Source of the DNA: a bacterium | Lineage (GTDB): Bacteria > Sysuimicrobiota > Sysuimicrobiia > Sysuimicrobiales > Thermofontiviventaceae | Length of the DNA stretch: 64,000 nt | Reading direction: 5' to 3' | Assembly (NCBI GenBank): GCA_030550015.1 | Contig: JAUQQG010000117.1 | Span: 1 to 64,000, forward strand | Shown here: positions 52,490 through 61,604 of the stretch, piece by piece | How the letters are laid out: the number at the start of each line of letters is the position of its first letter | Numbering within the stretch: the stretch's first letter is position 1 | Made by a program: the position numbers and the translations under genes | The notes under the pieces: model-generated | Databases searched by the model: none | Told to the model about the DNA's origin: nothing | What the model saw: the letters and a program-made list of their open reading frames with translations, nothing else

Positions 52490-53797
52490 ATGCCGTTGGC
52501 TGGGATCGATTGGGTGAACCTGTACAGGAGCAAGATCACGACTCCTGAGGACGCCGTGCGTCTCGTCCAGAGAGGCCACCGTGTGTATATCAGTGGGAAC
52601 GCGGCAACGCCGCACATCCTCCTAGAAGCCCTCGCCCATAGGGCACCTGAGCTCGAGGGGGTAGAGGTCCTCCATGTCTTGATGCTCGGAGAGACCTCGC
52701 TCTCCCGCCCCGAGATCGCTGGGCACGTCCGGTTGAACGCCTTCTTCGTGGGACCTGGGGACCGGGAGGCGGTGAACGAGGGGCGAGCGGATTACATTCC
52801 CATCTTCCTCCATGAGATCCCGAAGGTGCTGAGGGGTGAGCTGGCCCCCGATATCGTCTTGCTGCAAACCTCGCCTCCCGATGAGCATGGCTTCTTGAGT
52901 CTGGGGACCGAGGTCCTGGCCAACCTCGCCGCCATCTCCCAGGCGAAATACGTTATCGTCCACGTTAACGAGCGCATGCCACGGACCCTTGGGAACTCGT
53001 TCATTCACCTCTCCCGTGTCTCCCGGATTGTGGAGATGCCTTGGGAGCTCCCAGAGCTCCGTCCCCGGCCGTTCACCGAGGTCGAGGAGCGCATTGGGAG
53101 GTACATCGCAGAGCTCATTCCCGATGGCGCCACCTTACAGCTTGGAATCGGTGGGATCCCCGATGCCGTCCTCGCGGCATTGACCAACCATCGAGACCTT
53201 GGAATCCACTCTGAGATGGTCTCCGATGGTGTCATGAACCTGGTGGAGGCAGGAGTCATTACAGGAGCGCGGAAAACCCTCCACCCCGGGAAGGTGGTTG
53301 CCACGTTCATCCTAGGGAGCCGGCGGCTCTATGACTTTGTGGACAATAACCCCCTATTTGAACTTCATCCCGTGGATTACACCAACGATCCCTTTGTGAT
53401 CGCCCAGAATGCACGGATGGTCGCAGTGAACTCTGCCCTGGAGGTCGACCTCACGGGGCAGGTTTGCGCGGATTCTCTGGGGACATTTATTTACTCGGGG
53501 TTTGGTGGACAGCTGGATTTCATCCGCGGCGCAGCCCGCTCCCAGGGTGGGATCCCCATCATCGCCCTTCCTTCCACAGCCAAGGGAGGGACTGTTTCCC
53601 GCATTGTCCCGACGCTGACCCCGGGCGCAGGCGTTGTCACCACGAGGGCCGATGTACACTATGTGGTCACGGAGTACGGGGTTGCTCATCTCCACGGGAA
53701 AAGCCTCCGGCAGCGGGCTCAGGCGCTCATCGCCATCGCCCATCCTAAGTTCCGTCCTTGGCTAGAGGAGGAAGCCCGCAAGCGCCACCTCCTGTGA
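52490..53797 (+). CDS. Acetyl-CoA hydrolase/CoA-transferase family (4-hydroxybutyrate CoA-transferase-like)
   Basis: A 435-residue class I-type CoA-transferase. Conserved: TLQLGIGGIPDAVLAAL near 215, SEMVSDGVMNLVEAGVI near 242, the catalytic-Glu region VNSALEVDLTGQV near 315, and FIYSGFGGQLDF near 338. It would move CoA from the acyl-CoA made by POR to acetate or another acid, saving the thioester energy. ATG 52490 follows CTGAGGTG and 2 bases after the preceding stop. End of the POR operon. Confidence 0.9.
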   Translation: MPLAGIDWVNLYRSKITTPEDAVRLVQRGHRVYISGNAATPHILLEALAHRAPELEGVEVLHVLMLGETSLSRPEIAGHVRLNAFFVGPGDREAVNEGRADYIPIFLHEIPKVLRGELAPDIVLLQTSPPDEHGFLSLGTEVLANLAAISQAKYVIVHVNERMPRTLGNSFIHLSRVSRIVEMPWELPELRPRPFTEVEERIGRYIAELIPDGATLQLGIGGIPDAVLAALTNHRDLGIHSEMVSDGVMNLVEAGVITGARKTLHPGKVVATFILGSRRLYDFVDNNPLFELHPVDYTNDPFVIAQNARMVAVNSALEVDLTGQVCADSLGTFIYSGFGGQLDFIRGAARSQGGIPIIALPSTAKGGTVSRIVPTLTPGAGVVTTRADVHYVVTEYGVAHLHGKSLRQRAQALIAIAHPKFRPWLEEEARKRHLL

Positions 53798-53973
53798 GAA
53801 TATCCACCACACTCCCCTAGGTCCTCCATCGGGCTTGGGCCCGAGGAGGAAATTCCCCCGCGTACCCTATGGTTTGACTCCCCCAGAGACGTTAGACTGG
53901 GACATGGAAGGACCTCTTTCCACGCTCCAGGGTTCCCTGCGGGTGATGGAAAGCAAAGAAAGGAGGATTCGAG

Positions 53974-54624
53974 ATGCTTGTCAAGGAGTGGATGACCACC
54001 GAGGTGATCACGGTAGATAGCAGGACACCGCTCTACGATGCATTGCGCCTCATGGAGAAGAAGCGTATCCGGCGTCTCCCGGTGGTGGACCGGGGGAAGC
54101 TCGTGGGGATCGTTACTTGGACAGATTTGATGCGCGCTCAGCCCTCTCCGGCCACCTCCCTTGCCGTGTGGGAAATTCCTTATCTTCTTTCCAAGGCCCA
54201 AGTCGCAGATGTGATGACACGGAACCCCATCACCATCTCCCCCGATATGCCTCTTGAGGAGGCTGCCCTCCTCATGCGGGAAAAGAAGATCGGCGGGCTC
54301 CCGGTGATGGAAGGGGAGCGCCTTGTGGGAATCATCACCGAGAGTGACATCTTCGACGCTTTGATCGACGTCCTAGGTCTTCGCACGCCTGGCGCGCGAC
54401 TCGTCGTGACCTTGGAAACTCCCCAGGCCGTTTGCGGCGTCCTGAGTGCCATTGAATCCACGGGATCGGCAGTCCACAACTTGGCCCTCTACCACCAGGA
54501 TGGTCAGGTCCGGCTCGTCCTGCGGGTGGAAAAGGCGAAGGCGAAGGAAGTCGAGCGCGTGTTGCACGACCAAGGATTCCGGATTGTGTACGCGAACCAT
54601 GTGGAGGTACGCGCGGCAGGATAG
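53974..54624 (+). CDS. Tandem CBS-domain protein (AcuB-like)
   Basis: A 216-residue protein with two CBS domains (residues 1-62: VKEWMTTEVITVDSRTPLYD, and 77-135: VADVMTRNPITISPDM) and a C-terminal ACT-like domain (LVVTLETPQAVCGVLSAIE). Same length and layout as AcuB. Such proteins sense adenine nucleotides. The start follows AAAGGAGGATTCGAG. No acuA or acuC is present. Confidence 0.88.
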   Translation: MLVKEWMTTEVITVDSRTPLYDALRLMEKKRIRRLPVVDRGKLVGIVTWTDLMRAQPSPATSLAVWEIPYLLSKAQVADVMTRNPITISPDMPLEEAALLMREKKIGGLPVMEGERLVGIITESDIFDALIDVLGLRTPGARLVVTLETPQAVCGVLSAIESTGSAVHNLALYHQDGQVRLVLRVEKAKAKEVERVLHDQGFRIVYANHVEVRAAG

Positions 54625-54643
54625 AAAGAACCCCCTGCAAAAT

Positions 54644-54670
54644 CCCCGTTGCAGCTCTCAGGCAACGGGG
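54644..54670 (+). repeat. Strong hairpin between CBS and radical SAM genes
   Basis: CCCCGTTGC (54644-54652) and GCAACGGGG (54662-54670) form a perfect 9-bp stem around a 9-base loop, 19 bases after the CBS stop and 21 before the radical SAM start. No T-run follows, so partial termination or mRNA protection is likelier than a full terminator. Confidence 0.45.
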
Positions 54671-54691
54671 GAACGGGGAAGGTGGCGGGAC

Positions 54692-55888
54692 ATGGCGTCT
54701 GAGGTGACCTTCCCCTTTCTCTCCATCCGAGAAGGGACCATCAACATTGGAACGCGCGACGGCGCCCTCTACACATTCGACCGGGAGGGGCGTCTCTTCG
54801 CCGCCTACCGGGACGGACACCTCTACCGGAGGGGGTTGGATAACCGTCTCAAGGAGAAATGGTCGGAGGGAGGTCGGCGGTTCTACCGGGACGTGGAAGG
54901 GGAAGAAAAGGCGATCTTCCTGGAGGGCGTGATCAAAGTTGTGCAGGAAGTGGTATGGGCGCTGAAACGCGGGGATGCAGAGGTGCTTGCGCCCGCCAGG
55001 GCTGTCTCCCCAAGAGAAGTCGAGGAGGTATTGGAACGGATCCTGCGGCACGACGCGAAGACTTTGGAAGAGGAAAAGCAGGATTTCTTTGCTGTGTACA
55101 AGCCCGTGAGCATTCTTCCTCCCGACCAATACCTTGCCGTGGTCTTCCAGGCGACGGAGGGGTGCCACTGGAACCGTTGTACATTCTGCACCTTCTACCG
55201 GGACCGTCCTTTCCGGATCAAACCCCTTGAGGAGTTCCGCAGGCACGTCCGGGCTGTCCTGGAGTTCCTGGGAGAAGGCCTCTCCATGCGGCGTTCGATT
55301 TTTCTCGCCGATGCGAACGCCCTGGTCACTCCCCAGCCTCACCTGAGGGCGTTCATCCAGACGATTGAAGAGGTCCTGCCCGTACGCGAGATGGGCATCT
55401 ACTCTTTCTTGGATATCTTTACCGGGCGGAGGAAACCTCCTGAGGAATTTGCCGAGCTCCGGGAGCTTGGATTGCGGCGTGTCTACATAGGGCTGGAAAC
55501 CGGGGACGATGAACTCCTCCGCTTCTTGAACAAGCCAGGGAGCGCGCGGGATGCCATTGAGGTGGTCAGGGCGCTCAAGGGAGCAGGGGTGCATGTTGGT
55601 GTGATTGTCATGGTAGGGGTTGGAGGGGAGAAGTTTGCCCAAAGTCACGTGGATCGCACTGTCGAAGTCCTCCATGCTATGGAGCTCGGACCCGGTGATA
55701 TTATCTACCTCTCCGAGTTCATCGAATTTCCAGGAAGCGCTTATGTGGAGAGAGCGCGTGCGGAAGGGATCCGGCCCCTGGACGAAGGAGCGATCAAGGC
55801 GCAGAGACGGACTCTCATCGAGAGACTCCGATTTCCTAGCGGCCGTCCCAAGATCGCCCGCTACTCCCTCCAGGAGTACATCTATTAA
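54692..55888 (+). CDS. Radical SAM protein with a Cx4CxxC cluster motif
   Basis: A 398-residue radical SAM enzyme. The [4Fe-4S] motif reads GCHWNRCTFCTFYRD near residue 158, spacing Cx4CxxC instead of the common Cx3CxxC; this spacing typifies one uncharacterised branch of the superfamily. Further SAM-site elements: YIGLETGDDELLRFLNKPG and VGVIVMVGVGG. Residues 1-140 form an added domain rich in charged residues (TRDGALYTFDREGRLFAAYR). Substrate unknown; not linked to a peptide or cofactor operon here. Confidence 0.85.
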   Translation: MASEVTFPFLSIREGTINIGTRDGALYTFDREGRLFAAYRDGHLYRRGLDNRLKEKWSEGGRRFYRDVEGEEKAIFLEGVIKVVQEVVWALKRGDAEVLAPARAVSPREVEEVLERILRHDAKTLEEEKQDFFAVYKPVSILPPDQYLAVVFQATEGCHWNRCTFCTFYRDRPFRIKPLEEFRRHVRAVLEFLGEGLSMRRSIFLADANALVTPQPHLRAFIQTIEEVLPVREMGIYSFLDIFTGRRKPPEEFAELRELGLRRVYIGLETGDDELLRFLNKPGSARDAIEVVRALKGAGVHVGVIVMVGVGGEKFAQSHVDRTVEVLHAMELGPGDIIYLSEFIEFPGSAYVERARAEGIRPLDEGAIKAQRRTLIERLRFPSGRPKIARYSLQEYIY

Positions 55889-55965
55889 GGTAACCCTAGC
55901 AGGATCTCGACAGGGGATTTTGCTGAGGACCCCGTTATCTCAAGAAAGGCCTCGCGCCAGCCCCC

Positions 55966-57048
55966 TCAGGTTCGTGGGTTTGGCGGAGGAGAGAGCCGCC
56001 CAGCCTGGTGTAGCAGGGCGAGGGTCTCTTCCAAAGGAAGCGCCTCCAGGAGGTGGCCGTCTCTTCCTACCAGGGTTGTCGCCCGGAAGAGGCTATTGAG
56101 AACCGCTTCCTCGGTGGCCTCCTCGGCTGCGCGGAAGAGATGGTTGAGGACCTCGGGGTCAACCTTCTCCATGGCACGTGTGGTCGTGAAAGCGATCACA
56201 AGGTCACCACTGCGGTAGCCGCCTGTCCAACCAGTGCGGGCGAGGCCGATGGGACACCGCCGGGCCACCCGTTTCAAGGAGGTGGGATCAAGAAAGGCAT
56301 CGGTGGCGAGGACGATGACCACGGAACCTCCTTGGACGATGGGAGGCTCTCTTTGGCTGAGGAGTCGGCCGACGGGAACGCCGGCGATGAGAAGGTCCTC
56401 CCTTCGCCCCATATTTGTCACCACCAAGACACCTACCCGGAACCCTCCTGCCTCCTCCGGGAGGAGGCGAGAGCTGGTCCCTACCCCTCCCTTGAAGCCG
56501 TAACAGGCAGTTCCGACACCTGCTCCGACGGTCCCCTCCTCGACGAGACCGCCTTTCGCGCCTTCGATGGCGGCGAAGACATGCTCCTCTCTCACGTGGC
56601 GGCCCTGGGCATCGTTGAGGTAGCCATCGTGGCACTCGGCGACTACTGGGTTGACGGTGGGTCCAGAGATGCCGATCTCCCGGTTCTCCCGGAGGACCCA
56701 GGAAATGAGCCCATCGGCCACCCTGGGGACGTTCAAGGTGCTGGTGATCAGAATGGGTGTCTCCAGTTCCCCGAGTTCTTCGATCTGGATCAACCCTGTC
56801 GCTTTCGCGAATCCATTGAAGACGTGAACAGCAGCCGTCACAGGTTCTCGGTAGATATTCCCAGGGTGCGGAAGGATAGCGGTCACGCCGGTCCGGATGG
56901 GTCCTTTCCCCGGGATCAGAGGGCCTTCCCCTTCGAGGAGGGAAACGTGGCCAACACGCACTTCGCCGACGTCGGTGATGGCATTCAGCGGACCACACGG
57001 CAAGGAACCGATCTGAAGCCCCGTCTCTCGGACTCTAGGACGGTACAT
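55966..57048 (-). CDS. P1 family peptidase (DmpA-like L-aminopeptidase/D-esterase)
   Basis: A 360-residue Ntn hydrolase that self-cleaves to alpha and beta chains. The processing site GGVGTSSR near residue 237 places the new N-terminal nucleophile Ser, with NAITDVGEVRVGH at the start and NPVVAECHDGYLND in the middle. Acts on N-terminal L-, beta- or D-residues of small peptides. Last gene of the Dpp operon, so it likely hydrolyses the imported peptides or amides in the cytosol. Confidence 0.92.
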   Translation of the reverse strand: MYRPRVRETGLQIGSLPCGPLNAITDVGEVRVGHVSLLEGEGPLIPGKGPIRTGVTAILPHPGNIYREPVTAAVHVFNGFAKATGLIQIEELGELETPILITSTLNVPRVADGLISWVLRENREIGISGPTVNPVVAECHDGYLNDAQGRHVREEHVFAAIEGAKGGLVEEGTVGAGVGTACYGFKGGVGTSSRLLPEEAGGFRVGVLVVTNMGRREDLLIAGVPVGRLLSQREPPIVQGGSVVIVLATDAFLDPTSLKRVARRCPIGLARTGWTGGYRSGDLVIAFTTTRAMEKVDPEVLNHLFRAAEEATEEAVLNSLFRATTLVGRDGHLLEALPLEETLALLHQAGRLSPPPNPRT

Positions 57049-57175
57049 GCAAAGTTCCCCCTTCTGCGTGTGCAGGCAATCCTAGGATGTTCCGACACAT
57101 CGGGAGCTAGCGTATCACGACATCTCAGGAACGGCAACTATCAGCTCTTCTGGACCCTATAGCGGGACGATCGTC

Positions 57176-58111
57176 TTACCGTCCTCGCAGCCGTGGATCG
57201 AGGACGTCCCGGATTCCGTCCCCCAGGAGGTTGAAGCCCAGCACCACCAGAGAGATCGCCAGGCCAGGGAAGGTAGAAAGCCACCACTGCCCGGGGATGT
57301 AGTTGCGCCCCTCGGAGATCATCAGCCCCCACTCTGGTGTCGGTGGTTGCGCGCCGAAGCCGATAAACCCCAGGCCTGCCGCGGTGAGGATGATCCCGCC
57401 CATGTCGAGACTCACCTGGATGATGACGGGGCTCACGACGCCGGGAAGGATATGCCGCAGCAGGATGCGAGAGGTGCTGGCTCCCACTGCCTGGGCGGCC
57501 TCCACGTAAACCTCCTCCCGGATGGCCATCGTGACGCTCCGTGCCAGACGAGCGTACGTGGGCCATCCGGCAAGGGCGATGGCGATGACTACGTTCTCAA
57601 GTGTAGGGCGGAGGGCAGCGGCGATGGCCATGGCAAGGACAAGCCTGGGGAATGCCATGAACATATCGGTGACGCGCATCAGCAGATCATCCACACGGCC
57701 GCGGAAGTACCCGGAGAAGATCCCTACTGGGAACCCAATGACCGTCGAGATCAACGCTGTCAGGATGGCGATGCGCAGGGAGATGCGCGCACCATACAGG
57801 ACGCGGCTGAAGACATCGCGTCCCAGCTGGTCGGTACCAAAGAGATGGTGGCTGCTCGGGGGCGCCAGGCGATTGGCAATATCGGTGCGCAGGGGATCGT
57901 AGGGGGCGAGGAGGGGAGCCAGTGCGGCGACGCAGATGAGGAGGCCAATGATCGCGAGGCCAGCAAGGGAGAGCGGGTTGCGCAGCGTCCTCCAGGCGAG
58001 GCGCAGGGTCCGGACCCGCTCCTGCCGAAGACGTGCGGCCATCGCCGCCTCCATCCACACTGTGGCAGGGGTTTTTGCCTCCGCTGGTTCCATCGGGATC
58101 GGTTCACGCAT
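57176..58111 (-). CDS. Dipeptide-type ABC permease (DppC)
   Basis: A 311-residue permease with six hydrophobic segments. HLFGTDQLGRDVFSRVLYGARISL and the EAA loop EAAQAVGASTSRILLRHILP are diagnostic for DppC/OppC. Starts 3 bases after DppB stops. The DppD/DppF ATPases are not in this operon. Confidence 0.95.
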   Translation of the reverse strand: MREPIPMEPAEAKTPATVWMEAAMAARLRQERVRTLRLAWRTLRNPLSLAGLAIIGLLICVAALAPLLAPYDPLRTDIANRLAPPSSHHLFGTDQLGRDVFSRVLYGARISLRIAILTALISTVIGFPVGIFSGYFRGRVDDLLMRVTDMFMAFPRLVLAMAIAAALRPTLENVVIAIALAGWPTYARLARSVTMAIREEVYVEAAQAVGASTSRILLRHILPGVVSPVIIQVSLDMGGIILTAAGLGFIGFGAQPPTPEWGLMISEGRNYIPGQWWLSTFPGLAISLVVLGFNLLGDGIRDVLDPRLRGR

Positions 58112-58114
58112 AGC

Positions 58115-59122
58115 TTATTCGTACCGGATCTTTGGATTGAGGAACGCGTAGGCCAGGTCTACAGCTAAGTTGGCGAACGAGAAGATCAGGGCAATGAGGA
58201 TCGTCACCCCCATGATCGCAGCGAAGTCCTGGGAGAGAATGGCGCTTGTTGCGTATCGCCCGAGCCCTGGCCAGGCGAAGACCGTTTCAGTGAGGACGGC
58301 CCCTTCTAAGAGGCTCCCGTAGTAGATCCCAATCACGGTAATAATGGGTAACAGTGCATTCTTGAGGGCATGCCGTAGGATCACGATCCGCTCAGGCAGC
58401 CCTTTGGCACGTGCGGTCTTGATGTACTCCTGCCCGAGAACCTCCAGCATGCTGGCACGGGTGATGCGAGCGATTCCTACCATCGCATGGGAACCGAGGA
58501 CGAAGGCGGGGAGTACCAGGTGCCGGAGCGCGTTGCGAAAGACCTCGAAGTCCCTGGCGATCAGGGCATCCACGGTGATGAGCCCGGTCACCCAGGGAGG
58601 CCGGAGGAGATAGACATCGATTTGCCCAGGTCCTGGTAGCCAGCCAAGGTTATAGTAAAAGATCAGGAGGGCGATCAACCCCAACCAGAATACAGGCATG
58701 GAGAGCCCTATGAGTGAGACGAACCGGACGAGGTGATCGAGCCAGCTTCCCCTGGAGATTGCCGAAAGAATACCCACTGCTAAGCCTGCGGCAACTCCCA
58801 CAAGGATCGAGGCGGTGGCCAACTCGACCGTAGCAGGGAAGAATTCCTTCAGGTCCTGGAGGACAGGGCGATGGGTGGCCAGCGACTGGCCGAAGTCCCC
58901 TTGCGCAAGCCGCCTGAGGTACAGGAGGAACTGCTCGGGGATTGGACGGTCAAGGCCCCAGCGGTGACGCAGTTCTTCGATGACGTCCTCAGGAGCTTGC
59001 GGCCCCAGGATCGCTGCCACAGGATCTCCCGGCACAATATGCGAGAGGAAGAAGGTGATTACGAGGACGCCGAAGATGGCAACGGCAGCTAGGAGAAGAC
59101 GGCGGGCAACGTAGGCTCCCAT
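58115..59122 (-). CDS. Dipeptide-type ABC permease (DppB)
   Basis: A 335-residue permease. Conserved DppB features: ITFFLSHIVPGDPVAAILG at the N-terminus, WGLDRPIPEQFLLYLRRLAQGDFGQS, and the EAA loop YIKTARAKGLPERIVILRHALKNA. Follows the binding-protein gene by 37 bases. Confidence 0.95.
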   Translation of the reverse strand: MGAYVARRLLLAAVAIFGVLVITFFLSHIVPGDPVAAILGPQAPEDVIEELRHRWGLDRPIPEQFLLYLRRLAQGDFGQSLATHRPVLQDLKEFFPATVELATASILVGVAAGLAVGILSAISRGSWLDHLVRFVSLIGLSMPVFWLGLIALLIFYYNLGWLPGPGQIDVYLLRPPWVTGLITVDALIARDFEVFRNALRHLVLPAFVLGSHAMVGIARITRASMLEVLGQEYIKTARAKGLPERIVILRHALKNALLPIITVIGIYYGSLLEGAVLTETVFAWPGLGRYATSAILSQDFAAIMGVTILIALIFSFANLAVDLAYAFLNPKIRYE

Positions 59123-59159
59123 AAGGAGTCAGGGGGGCGAGTGTATCGCCCCCCTCGCG

Positions 59160-60722
59160 TTACTCCTTCCAGACCTCGAAGAGGTCGTAGGTCTCATACA
59201 GCGGCGATGGTTCCAGCCCTTTGACATTCGCACGCAAGGCGATCTGGCGGAGTGGGTATGCGAAGACGACGTAGGGACCCTCCTCAAGGGTGATCTTTTG
59301 GATCCGCTTGTACAACTCCTCGCGCTTCTTCCGGTCCAACTCCCCTACGGCCTGTTTGACCAGCTGCTTCACCGGGTGATCCCACTGGTTGCGGTAGGCA
59401 AGTTGACGCATATCGAAGTCAGCGAATGCTTTGGCGAGATTGTCCGGATCCGGGTAATCCGCTCCCCAGCGGGCGATGACCATCTGGTGCTTTTGGGCTC
59501 GGTAGATCCCCAGGAGGTCCGCAGAACGGAGCTGTTTGACTTCGACATCGATGCCGATGGCCGCAAGGTCCTCTTTGATCTTCGCCGCCACATCTGGGAG
59601 CGGTGGGTCAGGCACCGTTAAGAGCTCCGCCTTGAACCCCCGCTCATAGCCAGCCTCTCGCATAAGCGAACGAGCCCGTTCCACGTTCTTCCGGTAGGGC
59701 CGCTCAGGGAGGTGGCCAAACATGCGAGCTGGTACAATGGTCTGCCCAGGATCGATCGCGTCCTCCCAGATCCGCTTGATGGCATCGTAGTCGATGGCCC
59801 ACTTGACGGCGTTGCGTACCTGGACCTTGCTGAAGGGCTCGTAGCCCACATTCATCGCTAGGTACCGGAGGGAGAAGGTGGGGCTGCTCTTCACGATGAT
59901 GTCCTTTCGTCCTGCCAGTTCCCTGTACTGACGCGGGAGGAGGCTCATGGCTGCGTCGATATCCCCGCGCTGGAGCGCAAGGAGTTGGGTGGTGGGCTCG
60001 GGCATCTCGAGCAAGATGATTCGGTTGAGCTTCGGCCGCCCGCGCCAGTATTCCGGGAAAGCTTCGAGATCGATGCGGACGTTGCGTCGCCAGGACCGGA
60101 GGATGAAGGGCCCGGAGCCCGCATCGTTGGTGCTGAGCCATTTGTTGGCCATAGGATCATCGGGGGTGGCATTCTTCTGGATCAAGGCGGGATCCACGAT
60201 GCCGGTCACTGGGTTCGCCAGGACCGAGGCCATCATGGTCTCCGGCATGGGCTGGTTAAAGGTGATCTGGACCTGGTCGCGGCCAATCGCCACCACGTCC
60301 TCAGGTTTGTCGATGAAGCTCGTGACAATGAAGGAGGGGGTCAGTTTGAGGCGGAACACGCGGCGGATGGAGAACTCTACTGCCTTGGCATCCACAGGGT
60401 TACCACTGTGGAACTTCACGCCGCTGCGGAGCCGAAAGGTATAGGTCTTGCCGTCTGGAGAGACTGTCCAGGACCGGGCAAGCATAGGAACGGCGCGAGA
60501 GAAGTCCTTACTGAAATCCACAAGGGTGTCGTACACCTGCTTATCCACCCAAACCGAGGTGAACTCGAACGCCTGGGCGGGGTCGAGGCTGACCGCATCG
60601 GAGATCAGCCTGCCCAGGACCAGGAGGGTCTTTGCCACCTGCCCGTTGACGTTGGGAACCCACCCGGTCACGAGCAGGGCCAGGGTGACCAGGACGACGA
60701 GCATACATCTGCTCCGGTTCAT
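59160..60722 (-). CDS. Dipeptide-type ABC substrate-binding protein (DppA/SBP family 5)
   Basis: A 520-residue periplasmic-type binding protein of family 5. Signal peptide MLVVLVTLALLVTGWVPNVNGQ, no lipobox Cys. SWTVSPDGKTYTFRLRSGVKFH and YLAMNVGYEPFSKVQVRNAV are family hallmarks. First gene of the SBP, DppB, DppC, P1-peptidase operon; TAAGAT about 30 bases upstream is a possible -10. Binds peptides or other small amides. Confidence 0.95.
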   Translation of the reverse strand: MNRSRCMLVVLVTLALLVTGWVPNVNGQVAKTLLVLGRLISDAVSLDPAQAFEFTSVWVDKQVYDTLVDFSKDFSRAVPMLARSWTVSPDGKTYTFRLRSGVKFHSGNPVDAKAVEFSIRRVFRLKLTPSFIVTSFIDKPEDVVAIGRDQVQITFNQPMPETMMASVLANPVTGIVDPALIQKNATPDDPMANKWLSTNDAGSGPFILRSWRRNVRIDLEAFPEYWRGRPKLNRIILLEMPEPTTQLLALQRGDIDAAMSLLPRQYRELAGRKDIIVKSSPTFSLRYLAMNVGYEPFSKVQVRNAVKWAIDYDAIKRIWEDAIDPGQTIVPARMFGHLPERPYRKNVERARSLMREAGYERGFKAELLTVPDPPLPDVAAKIKEDLAAIGIDVEVKQLRSADLLGIYRAQKHQMVIARWGADYPDPDNLAKAFADFDMRQLAYRNQWDHPVKQLVKQAVGELDRKKREELYKRIQKITLEEGPYVVFAYPLRQIALRANVKGLEPSPLYETYDLFEVWKE

Positions 60723-60899
60723 CGTGCCGCCTCCCCGAGGGTGGAATAGTCTTATCTTAGAAATACTTCCTCATTGCCGCCGGAGCTCCTGCTCCTCACA
60801 CATGGCAAAAGTCTTTCCCATGGGCCCCCAACGAAATCTTGTCTTGTAGGGAATTCCAGGGATCAACATTCCGGGCTAAGAAACAGCAGGAAAGAGCTT

Positions 60900-61604
60900 C
60901 TACAATCCTAAGTAGGCTTTGCGCACAAGGTCGGTGTGGAGCAGCTCTGATCCTGTCCCCGTGGCCACAATGCGGCCGGTCTGGAGGACATATCCACGGT
61001 GAGCGATCTCCAGGGCCTCGCGCACGCGCTGCTCCACGAGGAGCACAGTCACGCCCTGTCGGTTGATCTCCTGGATCGCTTGGAGGATCCGTGCCGTGAG
61101 CTTGGGCATCAACCCGAGGGAAGGCTCGTCCAACATCAGGAGCCGGGGCCTGGACATAAGGGCCCGGCCGATGGCCAGCATCTGCTGCTCTCCTCCGGAG
61201 AGGGTCCCAGCCCGCTGGCCTGCTCGCTCGTGGAGCACCGGGAAAAGGGAGAAGACGAAATCTAGCCTCTCCCTCCTCGCGACGGGATCCCGGTTTGTGT
61301 ATGCACCGAGGATAAGGTTGTCAAGGACGCTGAGGCGGCCAAAGATCCGTCGCCCCTCCGGTACGAGGGAGATTCCCAGGTGGACGATCTGGTTCGCTGG
61401 GAGCCTGTCGATGCGGCGTCCTTCAAACCAGATCTCCCCCGCGACAGGCCGGAGGATGCCGGAGACGGTGCGGAGAAGGGTACTCTTCCCGGCCCCGTTG
61501 GCTCCGATGATCGAGACGATCTCTCCTTCCCCAACGTGAAAACTGACCTCGACAACTGCAGGGACGTCGTCGTAAGCGACAGTGATGTTCTTAACCTGCA
61601 ACAT
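60900..61604 (-). CDS. livF: Branched-chain amino-acid-type ABC ATPase LivF
   Basis: A 234-residue ATPase. Walker A GANGAGKSTLL near 38, signature TLSGGEQQMLAIGRAL, Walker B LLMLDEPSLGLMP; the PEGRRIFGRLSVLDNL stretch marks LivF. ATG 61604 lies within the livG end (14-base overlap). Last gene of the liv operon in transcription order. Confidence 0.95.
   Translation of the reverse strand: MLQVKNITVAYDDVPAVVEVSFHVGEGEIVSIIGANGAGKSTLLRTVSGILRPVAGEIWFEGRRIDRLPANQIVHLGISLVPEGRRIFGRLSVLDNLILGAYTNRDPVARRERLDFVFSLFPVLHERAGQRAGTLSGGEQQMLAIGRALMSRPRLLMLDEPSLGLMPKLTARILQAIQEINRQGVTVLLVEQRVREALEIAHRGYVLQTGRIVATGTGSELLHTDLVRKAYLGL

Noticed and set aside
54335-55675. 446-codon minus frame across the CBS and radical SAM genes
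   Set aside because: Both plus-strand genes have intact family motifs; the minus product matches nothing.
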